From the NCBI GenBank assembly GCA_026785765.1, contig JAJAZK010000256.1, positions 1 through 9,712 on the forward strand: DNA of 9,712 nucleotides. The letters are read 5' to 3'. The notes under the pieces were generated by a model, which was not told the origin of the DNA, searched no databases, and worked only from the letters and a program-made list of their open reading frames with translations. A program made the translations under genes and the position numbers. The DNA is from Rhodoferax sp. (lineage in GTDB: Bacteria > Pseudomonadota > Gammaproteobacteria > Burkholderiales > Burkholderiaceae_C). Below, piece by piece: positions 1 to 5,935 of the stretch. Each line of letters begins with the position of its first letter. Within the stretch, counting starts at the first letter, position 1.

Positions 1-2225
1 AACACCTTGTCCAGCGTTACGGGATAGTCCCGCACACGCACGCCACAGGCGTTGTAAACCGCATTTGCCAATGCTGCGCCAGCGCCGCTGATGCCGAGTT
101 CGCCAACGCCCTTGATCTTCAGAGGGTTGGCCTTGTCGTCGACCTCGTCGAGAAACACCGCCTCGATGAGCGGGATGTCGGCATGCGAAGGCACGTGGTA
201 CCCGGCCAGGTCGTTGTTGACGAAGTAGCCGTGGCGCGGGTCGACCATCGCTTCTTCATGCAGCGCTGCCCCCACCCCCCAGATCATGGCACCAGTGGCC
301 TGGCTGGTGGCGGTCTTCATGTTCAGGATGCGACCGGCCGCGAAGACGCCCAGCATGCGCCGCAGACGGACCTCGCCAGTGTAGGCGTCCACCGCAACCT
401 CCGCAAAGTGCGCGCCATACGACTGTTGCGAAAACTTCTTCGCCATGGCCCCGGGCTGGATCTCGCCGTTGGCTTCCAGCCCCAGCGTGCCGGCCAGCGC
501 GCCCAGGGTCTCGCTTTTGCCCGTCGCCGATACCCGACCCTGCGCGAACTCAGCCGCCGCCGGGTCCACCCCCAAGCGCCGCGCCAGGCTGTCGCGCAGG
601 TTGGTGCAGGCGTCGAACAGGCCCGAGCCGGCGCTGGCCGCACCGAACGACCCCCCGGAACCCGGCGTCTCGGGAAAATCGCTGTCGCCCAGCAACATGC
701 GCACGCGGTCCATGGGCAAGCCCATCATCTCGGCCGCTACCTGCGTGAACACGGTGTAGCTGCCGGTGCCGATGTCGGTCATGGACATGCGTACCGTCAG
801 CAGGCCTTGCCTGTCGAGAGCGACGCTGCACTTCGACGGCAGCAGCAGGTTGCCGCGGGTCGACGCCGCCATGCCCATGCCGATGAGCCAGTGTCCCTGC
901 CGCGTCTTGCCCGGCACAGCCTGGCGTTCGCGCCAGCCGAAGCGCTGCGCGCCCTGCCGCAGGCAAGCCGCGAGCTGGCGCGACGAATACGGCAGCTGTT
1001 TCTCGGGGTCGAGCGCAGGCTCGTTGCGCAGGCGCAGTTCGACTGGATCGAGCCCGAGCTTCTCGGCCAGTTCGTCCATCGCCTGCTCCAGCGCCAGCAA
1101 GCCGACGGCTTCGCCGGGGGCGCGCGTGGAGTCGGCCACCGGCAGGTCAAGTTTCACCAGGCGGTGCGTGGTCAGCCGGTTCGGTGCCGCGTACAACGTG
1201 CGCGTGGCCATCGCGGTGGGTTCGCAGAAGTTGTCGAAGCGCGCGCAGTGCTGCCAGGCTTCGTGGCCGATGGCCATAAGCCGCCCATCGGCAGTGGCGC
1301 CCAATCGCACCCGCTGCACAGTCTGGCTGCGGTGGGTAGTGAAGTGGAACATCTGCTGGCGCGTCAGCGCGGTCTTCACCGGTCGCCCGAGCTGCCGCGC
1401 TGCCAGCGCCGACAGCATGACGTCACCGTACACCGGCAGCTTGCCGCCAAAACCACCACCCACGTAGCGGCTGACGATACGCACCTTGTCGGGCGCGATC
1501 TGAAGGGTGTTGGCCACCGCCTGTTGCGCGCTTTCCAGCAACTGCGCTGCGCAGTGAACGTGCACGCGGCCGTCTTTCCAGTAGGCCAACGTGGCATGCG
1601 GCTCCATCGGCGCGTGGATGTGGAACGGCGTGGTGTAGGTAGCGTCCACCTGCACGGTAGCCGCCGCGAAGGCGCCAGCGAAATCGCCGACGGCGCTATC
1701 GGTCCTGGCACCTTGTTCCACCGAATTGTCGGGCGGCTTCTCGGCCAGCGCCAGCTTCGGCTTGAGTTCGTAGTCGCCGGACTCGGCGGCATAACGTACC
1801 CGAACGAGTTGCGCCGCGGCGCGCGCCTGCTCGAAGCTCTGTGCCACAACGAATGCAACTGCCTCGCCGTGGTAGCGGACCCGCGTGCTGCCCATCTGCG
1901 GCGTGGCGCGCGCGAAGCGATCCTTGGCGTCCAAAGGACCCCAGGCTCCCTGCTTTGGCGCGTTGTGATGGGTGTAGACCAGCAGCACGCCAGGCGCTTG
2001 CTCAGCCGCGCTGGCGTCGATCTCGGCAACGCTGCCTTTGGCAATGGTGGCGCCGACGATGAAGCCATAGGCGGGATTGGCAGCCTCGCGCACTTCATAG
2101 GCGTAGGGCGCCTGTCCGGTCACCTTCAGGCGTCCGTCGACGCGGTCGAGCGGCTGGCCGATCAGGCCCTGGCGGTTGTCGTCGATCGCATTGCGCGGGG
2201 CGGGCTGGTTCATGTTCATGGTCAT
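1..2225 (-). CDS. paoC: PaoC-type aldehyde oxidoreductase, molybdopterin-binding subunit (C-terminus cut by window edge)
   Basis: This is the large catalytic subunit of a xanthine dehydrogenase/aldehyde oxidase family enzyme, which oxidises aldehydes to carboxylic acids at a molybdenum cofactor. I translated all 741 codons present and found no internal stop. The cofactor motif GGGFGGK is at about residues 256-262. RAPGEAVG follows at about 368-375, then TDIGTGSYT and GGSFGAASAG. KGVGELGISGAG contains the expected catalytic glutamate at about residue 709. The last visible residues, RVRDYPVTLDKV, match the extreme C-terminus of PaoC (E. coli PaoC has 732 residues), so only a few codons are missing. 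The start at 2225 is preceded by GAAGGA at a good distance; in-frame ATGs at 2219 and 2213 are alternatives. It lies 17 bases after the paoB-like gene, so the two are co-transcribed. The family assignment is firm; calling it PaoC rather than another aldehyde or nicotine/quinoline-type hydroxylase rests on the PaoB-like neighbour with its extra iron-sulfur cysteines. Confidence 0.93.
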   Translation of the reverse strand, partial: MTMNMNQPAPRNAIDDNRQGLIGQPLDRVDGRLKVTGQAPYAYEVREAANPAYGFIVGATIAKGSVAEIDASAAEQAPGVLLVYTHHNAPKQGAWGPLDAKDRFARATPQMGSTRVRYHGEAVAFVVAQSFEQARAAAQLVRVRYAAESGDYELKPKLALAEKPPDNSVEQGARTDSAVGDFAGAFAAATVQVDATYTTPFHIHAPMEPHATLAYWKDGRVHVHCAAQLLESAQQAVANTLQIAPDKVRIVSRYVGGGFGGKLPVYGDVMLSALAARQLGRPVKTALTRQQMFHFTTHRSQTVQRVRLGATADGRLMAIGHEAWQHCARFDNFCEPTAMATRTLYAAPNRLTTHRLVKLDLPVADSTRAPGEAVGLLALEQAMDELAEKLGLDPVELRLRNEPALDPEKQLPYSSRQLAACLRQGAQRFGWRERQAVPGKTRQGHWLIGMGMAASTRGNLLLPSKCSVALDRQGLLTVRMSMTDIGTGSYTVFTQVAAEMMGLPMDRVRMLLGDSDFPETPGSGGSFGAASAGSGLFDACTNLRDSLARRLGVDPAAAEFAQGRVSATGKSETLGALAGTLGLEANGEIQPGAMAKKFSQQSYGAHFAEVAVDAYTGEVRLRRMLGVFAAGRILNMKTATSQATGAMIWGVGAALHEEAMVDPRHGYFVNNDLAGYHVPSHADIPLIEAVFLDEVDDKANPLKIKGVGELGISGAGAALANAVYNACGVRVRDYPVTLDKV

Positions 2226-2242
2226 GGTCCTTCAGCGTGGGT

Positions 2243-3112
2243 TCAGGAACCGGTGGCTTCAGCCACGGCAGCGGCCAGCGTGCGCCGCAGCAGCGGGATC
2301 TTGAAGTCGTTGTGGCCGTGACCGCGTGCCCCCGCCAGCAACGCGTCCGCAGTGGCCGTCAGCGCTGCGCCGTTGCGTGCCGACGAGGCGCCAGCACCCG
2401 CCAGTGTGGCCTCGGCAGCCTCCAGGCGCCAGGGTTTGTGCGCCACACCGCCACAGGCCACGCGTGCAGAGCGGATGCGGCCGTCGGCCACCTCAACGAT
2501 GGCCGCCACCGATACCAGCGCAAAGGCGTAGGACGCGCGGTCGCGCACCTTGCGGTACACATGCTGGCCGCGCACCGGTGCAGGCAGCGTCACGCCGGTG
2601 ATCATCTCGCCCGGTCGTAGAACCGTTTCGATGTGCGCGGTGTTGCCAGGCAGGCGGTGGAAGTCGGCGATCGGTATGACGCGTGCGCTGCCGTCGGGGC
2701 GCAGGGTCTCCACCTTGGCGTCCAGCACGCGCATTGCCACGGCCATGTCGGAGGGGTGCACGGCGATACAGGCCTGGCTCTCGCTGACATCAGTGGTACC
2801 GAGTATTGCATTCATGCGGTTAAAGCCCCCCAGCGCCGAGCAGCCCGACCCCGGCAGACGCTTGTTGCACGGCCGGGCGAGGTCGTAGAAGTAGTTGCAG
2901 CGCGTGCGTTGCAACAGGTTACCCCCCGTGGTGGCGCGGTTGCGCAGTTGGCCCGACGCGCCGCTGAGCAGCGCGCGGCTCAGCACTGCATAGTCGGCCC
3001 GGATACGCGGGTCGTTTGCCAGGTCGGCGTTGCGCACCATGGCGCCAATGCGCAGGCCGCCGTCCGCCGTCGGCTCTGTGCGCGCCAGGTAACAGAAATA
3101 GAACTGCACCAT
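2243..3112 (-). CDS. paoB: PaoB-type aldehyde oxidoreductase FAD/[4Fe-4S] subunit, N-terminally truncated
   Basis: This is the middle subunit of a PaoABC-type molybdenum aldehyde oxidoreductase, which passes electrons between the iron-sulfur centres and FAD. From about residue 12 (TEPTADGGLRIGAMVRNADL) the protein follows the PaoB family closely. It keeps the GQLRNRATTGGNLLQRTRC segment and the cysteines C72, C82, C91 and C115, which fit the [4Fe-4S] site particular to PaoB. The C-terminal domain (YRKVRDRASYAFALVSVAA, ACGGVAHKPWR) is also present. The family normally has about 50-60 more N-terminal residues, including the AGGTNL-type FAD pyrophosphate loop. None of that is here: the first 11 residues (MVQFYFCYLAR) do not resemble the family. 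The ATG at 3112 has no convincing ribosome binding site. With paoA also missing upstream, the gene is probably a non-functional remnant, although its reading frame stays open to the TGA just before paoC. Confidence 0.85.
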   Translation of the reverse strand: MVQFYFCYLARTEPTADGGLRIGAMVRNADLANDPRIRADYAVLSRALLSGASGQLRNRATTGGNLLQRTRCNYFYDLARPCNKRLPGSGCSALGGFNRMNAILGTTDVSESQACIAVHPSDMAVAMRVLDAKVETLRPDGSARVIPIADFHRLPGNTAHIETVLRPGEMITGVTLPAPVRGQHVYRKVRDRASYAFALVSVAAIVEVADGRIRSARVACGGVAHKPWRLEAAEATLAGAGASSARNGAALTATADALLAGARGHGHNDFKIPLLRRTLAAAVAEATGS

Positions 3113-3229
3113 GGTGCCCAGCCGTGATCGTCGATCAGTGTCAGCAGTTTTTCAACGATTGGCTTCATACTCACACCTTGCCGCCGCCGCGGTAAGAATT
3201 TCGCATGGAGGATGAGGCAGCGTGAAGGG
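3087..3229 (-). other. Junction region between the truncated paoB and the DUF1989 gene
   Basis: This stretch should hold the start of paoB and the end of paoA but shows neither. Read on the minus strand, a short frame ends with RGGGKV and a TGA at about 3176. The TGA overlaps a GTG/ATG start (ATG at 3174) for a peptide beginning MKPIVEKLLTLIDDHGW. That frame runs out of phase into paoB sequence. The AAGG a few bases before ATG 3174 could be a ribosome binding site, so the pieces look like the ends and beginnings of genes whose bodies are gone. I do not recognise the peptide. No insertion sequence ends, direct repeats or tRNA were seen at the joint. Confidence 0.4.
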
Positions 3230-3844
3230 TCAGCTATCTGGCCGCGTCAGAACCTGGTAGTCGATGGGTTTAAAACTTCCAGGGTTGGAGTTTTCAGCGG
3301 AGCATGAAGTCAATCCGCACACCATGTCCATGTCGGCCCTCAATTCGATAAAGTCGCCCGCAGACGAAACCGGCACCTTCACCGACACGCCTCCTTCGGA
3401 ATCGAACGCCAAGTTCATGAAAATATTGAAGGTAGTGGAAATCTGGTGCGGGTCGATGCCAAACTCTTCCATCGACACGTCTAAGTTCTCGAGGCAATTG
3501 GGATGATGTCCTTGGTATTGGTAAAGAATCTCGAACATTTTCTGATTACAGGGTGTCAGCAGAAAGTCGTGTCGCCCCACGGTATCGGCAACGATCGTAA
3601 ACATGGAGCGGTTGTCGTTGGCATACAGCACGTTGCCCTTCGTCATGTATATCCTTCCGGCGTAGTCGATAGTTCTGCCGGATGACAGGCTGCACGAGGA
3701 CTCGCCATCTTTGAAAGCGAACAAATCTGCTACCTGCTGCCCGAACGGGTCCGTCACCCGCAGGACCTGGCCTCTGGTTATCTTGAACGCGCGGCCGCTT
3801 TGCGGCGGGATGCGCTCCACCTGGTTCCGTGGTTCAAACAGCAT
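3230..3844 (-). CDS. DUF1989 (urea carboxylase-associated) family protein
   Basis: From ATG 3844 this is a 204-residue protein of the DUF1989 family, found next to urea carboxylase and as stand-alone genes. Family features seen in order: VTDPFGQQVADLFAF (about 30-44), GNVLYANDNRSMFTIVAD (70-87), HDFLLTPC (92-99), HHPNCLENL (113-121), TFNIFMNLAFDSEGG (138-152) and GDFIELRADMDMVCGLTSC (163-181). His and Cys residues such as C99, H113/H114 and C117 could bind a metal. Two members, CgdA and CgdB, are known to form a carboxyguanidine deiminase in guanidine breakdown, so deimination or a related step on a guanidino substrate is a reasonable but unproven role. The frame is open to 3976, but 3844 is preferred because AGGGG lies just upstream and homology starts there. 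The start overlaps the end of the upstream YqcI/YcgG gene by 11 bases, implying translational coupling. Local GC is lower than in the pao genes. Confidence 0.85.
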   Translation of the reverse strand: MLFEPRNQVERIPPQSGRAFKITRGQVLRVTDPFGQQVADLFAFKDGESSCSLSSGRTIDYAGRIYMTKGNVLYANDNRSMFTIVADTVGRHDFLLTPCNQKMFEILYQYQGHHPNCLENLDVSMEEFGIDPHQISTTFNIFMNLAFDSEGGVSVKVPVSSAGDFIELRADMDMVCGLTSCSAENSNPGSFKPIDYQVLTRPDS

Positions 3845-4457
3845 CGCCTGCCCCTGATTCGCCCGGTCGAAACGGACATTTCCATTCAGCCGAATGCGCC
3901 ATCCCCGAATACTGGCGCGCCTCGGACTTTTCACCGAAGCCAGCGAGGTTCGGATTGATGGAGCCTCGTAGCGCAATGTCCCTATCGCATGGCTTCGGCG
4001 CGCGGCGGGAAAGTCGGGATGCGGCAGGGCTCAATCCCACCACGAAGAATGCCCGGCCCGAAACACTGAAAGAAAAATCCGGACTCGCGGGATCGGAGCT
4101 GACAGTCGCATCCCATTCAAATTTCAGTTGATCATACGCATGCACCGCCCGTAGCTGCGCCCACATGCCTTGGGAAAACTGCCCCTCCCTATCGAAGGCG
4201 CAGTTGAACATTGCAATAAAAGTGACCGGTGTAAGACCCGGTTCGGCGAATTCCCGAGAAAACGCCAGGAGGTCAGCGCATAACTCTGGCGCGTTGGCAT
4301 CTCCCAACACGCCATAGTGGCCGAAACGAACCCTGCCTTTGTTGAAGGCAGAGCGCGCTCCGACGCAGGGGAAGGTCGGGTTTTGCATATAGGCGGTGAA
4401 TCGGTTTGCCATTTGGTTGCGATGGGCTGGAGCAACTGGCGCGTAAATGTGGCTCAT
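3834..4457 (-). CDS. YqcI/YcgG family protein (family of GntA-type heme N-oxygenases), apparently with an internal deletion
   Basis: The predicted 207-residue protein belongs to the YqcI/YcgG family, whose characterised members are heme-dependent N-hydroxylases of guanidino compounds (for example GntA in guanitoxin synthesis). Seen in order, counting from the chosen start: NPTFPCVGARSAFNKGRVRF (from about residue 26), FIAMFNCAF (80-88), WDATVSSDPASPDFSFSVSG (115-134), RAFFVVGLSPAASRLSRRAP (135-154), then RDIALRGSINP and EARQYSG near the end. As I remember the family, about 30 residues with an FNxHxQF-like stretch separate the PxPC motif from RDIAL. Here PC is followed almost directly by RDIAL (junction near 3986), suggesting an in-frame deletion that may remove a heme-ligand histidine. 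The start at 4457 (MSHIYAPVAPAHRNQ) was chosen because residues upstream do not look like the family, but it has no clear ribosome binding site. The frame is open to 4637. It overlaps the DUF1989 gene by 11 bases. Confidence 0.75.
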   Translation of the reverse strand: MSHIYAPVAPAHRNQMANRFTAYMQNPTFPCVGARSAFNKGRVRFGHYGVLGDANAPELCADLLAFSREFAEPGLTPVTFIAMFNCAFDREGQFSQGMWAQLRAVHAYDQLKFEWDATVSSDPASPDFSFSVSGRAFFVVGLSPAASRLSRRAPKPCDRDIALRGSINPNLAGFGEKSEARQYSGMAHSAEWKCPFRPGESGAGDAV

Positions 4458-4665
4458 AGTGCGGACGGTTGTCGCGGTGGTTGTGAAGCAGCTTGAACCA
4501 TAACGGCCAATACTCCCGGCTGTCGAAGTCCTGTTGCCCGCCGCATTGCGGACGGAAGCGGGTCGCAATGTAGGAAAAGTACTGCCTGCAAACGCTGCCT
4601 GACGCAGCACCTGAACCTGTAACGCAACTCCAGGCAAGTGGCCGCTGGCCCGTGTCGAAGAATGC
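4436..4665 (-). other. Possible remnant of an unrecognised gene in a start-less open frame
   Basis: A minus-strand frame different from the YqcI/YcgG gene is open from a TAG at about 4666-4668 down to a TGA at 4273-4275, but has no ATG in its upper part. Between about 4581 and 4436 it has protein-like composition, with aromatic and charged residues such as QYFSYIATRFRPQCGGQQDF and REYWPLWFKLLHNHRDNRPH. The alternative reading, as the N-terminal extension of the YqcI/YcgG frame, is a run of Ser/Thr/Ala with no family features. I take it as the broken C-terminal end of a gene that once lay upstream. I cannot name the family. Confidence 0.35.
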
Positions 4666-4749
4666 CTATCTGACTGTGAGCAATCGTCCTACAGTACGCC
4701 TCAAACGTCTAACTAACATGGATAGTCCATTAACTCAGGAGGAATCAAA
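4641..4749 (+). promoter_or_regulatory. Leader and strong ribosome binding site of the hemerythrin gene
   Basis: The interval between the minus-strand debris and the hemerythrin gene must carry the promoter for the plus-strand cluster. A textbook ribosome binding site, CAGGAGG at about 4737-4743, lies six bases before the ATG and suggests high translation. No convincing -35/-10 pair could be picked by eye. A weak inverted repeat (ACTGT at 4673-4677 with ACAGT at 4691-4695) could be an operator but is short enough to be chance. Confidence 0.5.
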
Positions 4750-5235
4750 ATGGCTGTTCAACCGACCCGTAAGAAAGACGCATGTGACTTGCTGGACACT
4801 GACCACAAGGCGGTTCACGCAATGTTCAAGGAGTACGAAACACTCGCTGGTTCAAGGGCCAAAAGCGCCACCGCACGCAAGCAGGAACTGGCCCGGGATA
4901 TTTGCGCGGCACTGACTGTCCATGCGACGGTCGAAGAAGAAATCTTCTATCCCGCGGTACGAGCCGCGATCAAGGACGATGACCTGCTAAACGAGGCCGA
5001 GGTAGAGCATGCGAGTTGCAAGGATCTCATTGCTCAAATCGAGTCGAGCGATAGTGCCGACGACAGGCTGGATGCCAAAGTGACCGTACTGGGTGAATAC
5101 ATCGACCATCACGTCAAGGAAGAGCGCAATGAGATGTTCCCAAAGGCGCGGGCAGCGCGCGGCTTGGACTTGGTTGCGATGCGCGATGTGATCGAAGCGC
5201 GTAAGGCCGAGCTCATGAACGAGCAAACGGTATGA
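4750..5235 (+). CDS. Hemerythrin HHE cation-binding domain protein
   Basis: The 161-residue protein is a four-helix hemerythrin-like (HHE) protein that would bind a di-iron centre. Such proteins sense or carry oxygen, or protect against nitric oxide and iron stress, in the cytoplasm. Candidate iron ligands appear in the usual order: H19 and H23 in DHKAVHAMF, H58 and the E62-E64 run in HATVEEEIFYP, H87 in EHASCKDLI, then H120/H121 and E124/E125 in DHHVKEERNEMFP. There is no signal peptide or membrane segment. The start is fixed by a strong CAGGAGG site. Its stop overlaps the next start (ATGA), so it is the first gene of a small operon. The length is typical of stand-alone HHE proteins. The family is clear; the ligand or signal it handles cannot be read from the sequence. 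Confidence 0.93.
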   Translation: MAVQPTRKKDACDLLDTDHKAVHAMFKEYETLAGSRAKSATARKQELARDICAALTVHATVEEEIFYPAVRAAIKDDDLLNEAEVEHASCKDLIAQIESSDSADDRLDAKVTVLGEYIDHHVKEERNEMFPKARAARGLDLVAMRDVIEARKAELMNEQTV

Positions 5236-5471
5236 AGGTTAATGAACTACCCGCGTCTGCGCAGGACAGGCAAAACCCCGGCACGAGTGAAACCGCGTAT
5301 CGCCCCGGCGAAGGCAGTTCTTCGCCCGGGGGAAAAGACCGGGCCAGTTACGAACGCTACGGCAATTACGGACTGGTTGACCCACAGGAAAGCCCGGATG
5401 TAGATGGCACGCGCGACACAACTCGCGGTAACCGTACCCCAGTTCACCCTGATACGCCTATTCAAGAATAA
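5232..5471 (+). CDS. Small hydrophilic protein of unknown function, 79 residues
   Basis: The start ATG overlaps the hemerythrin TGA by four bases, a strong sign of translational coupling. The protein is rich in Gly, Ser, Pro, Asp and Arg, has no Cys, no hydrophobic stretch and no recognised domain, and is probably disordered. The only aromatic cluster is ASYERYGNYGLVDPQESP at about residues 38-55, which may be a binding segment. The next gene begins 10 bases after its stop. I do not recognise the family; its placement suggests a partner or companion of the hemerythrin under stress. Confidence 0.7.
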   Translation: MKVNELPASAQDRQNPGTSETAYRPGEGSSSPGGKDRASYERYGNYGLVDPQESPDVDGTRDTTRGNRTPVHPDTPIQE

Positions 5472-5481
5472 GGGAGCCCAA

Positions 5482-5649
5482 ATGCCTCAATCCAACAAGG
5501 ATTCAAAGGGGGGTAAGACCCACTCCGATAACAAACCAAGGTCTGGCAGTCGATCGAGCGGCGCGGCGGCCGGACACAAGGCGCAGGGCCGCGCCACCAA
5601 TTCTCCCATCGGACCGCAAAAGCACGGTGAGAAGAAAACTACCAACTAG
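5482..5649 (+). CDS. Small basic Lys/Gly/Ser-rich protein, 55 residues
   Basis: The start at 5482 is chosen over the upstream in-frame ATG at 5404 because AAGGGAG lies seven bases before it and the 5404 version would overlap the preceding gene. The product (MPQSNKDSKGGKTHSDNKPR onward) is strongly basic, has no hydrophobic residues to speak of, and ends GPQKHGEKKTTN. It is probably disordered and might bind nucleic acid or another polyanion, but that is only inferred from charge. It is the third gene of the hemerythrin cluster. The family is not recognised. Confidence 0.6.
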   Translation: MPQSNKDSKGGKTHSDNKPRSGSRSSGAAAGHKAQGRATNSPIGPQKHGEKKTTN

Positions 5650-5902
5650 ACCAGCGAAAAGGGCACTAAAACTATGCCTCCGTTTCGGGCGAAGGGTTGG
5701 CCTCCAGCACTTCAGCCGTGAAGACCTCGAAAGTGCGGTGGCGGCGTGCCAGCGGCTACAGGTGCAAGGCGTCGGGCTCGCGCGCATCGCAGACGACGTG
5801 GCCCCTGAGCTGGCGCGCGCCACGATTGGGCCCGTGGCCTTGCTGGGCGCGTTCCAGCCCAGTACCGCTGTGCGACGAGCGCTGTCCGACCGCATGAATT
5901 GA
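5627..5902 (+). CDS. Doubtful small ORF, possibly a frameshifted gene
   Basis: The frame from ATG 5627 encodes 91 residues. Only the part from about residue 27 (GLQHFSREDLESAV, then RLQVQGVGLARIADDVAPEL and IGPVALLGAF) looks like real protein, with a helical, amphipathic pattern. The first 25 residues are read across the end of the previous gene and look artificial. A better start may be ATG 5674, preceded by AAAAGGG, which gives MPPFRAKGWPPALQP and then stops at TGA in a different frame. A one-base change would join this N-terminus to the SREDLESAV body. It may therefore be a frameshifted pseudogene of about 75 codons, or a genuine gene with another start. No family is recognised. Confidence 0.4.
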   Translation: MRRKLPTRPAKRALKLCLRFGRRVGLQHFSREDLESAVAACQRLQVQGVGLARIADDVAPELARATIGPVALLGAFQPSTAVRRALSDRMN

Positions 5903-5935
5903 TTCATTCCCAAAACCTATGACGTAAAGAAACCT

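Noticed and set aside
183..2321. A 712-codon open frame on the plus strand
   Set aside because: It is the exact antiphase shadow of the paoC gene, with the same codon boundaries; its Arg/His/Gly-rich translation matches no family, while the minus-strand product is a clear molybdopterin subunit.
4673..4695. ACTGT/ACAGT inverted repeat upstream of the hemerythrin gene
   Set aside because: Five-base arms 13 bases apart are expected by chance at this scale; kept only as a remark in the leader entry.
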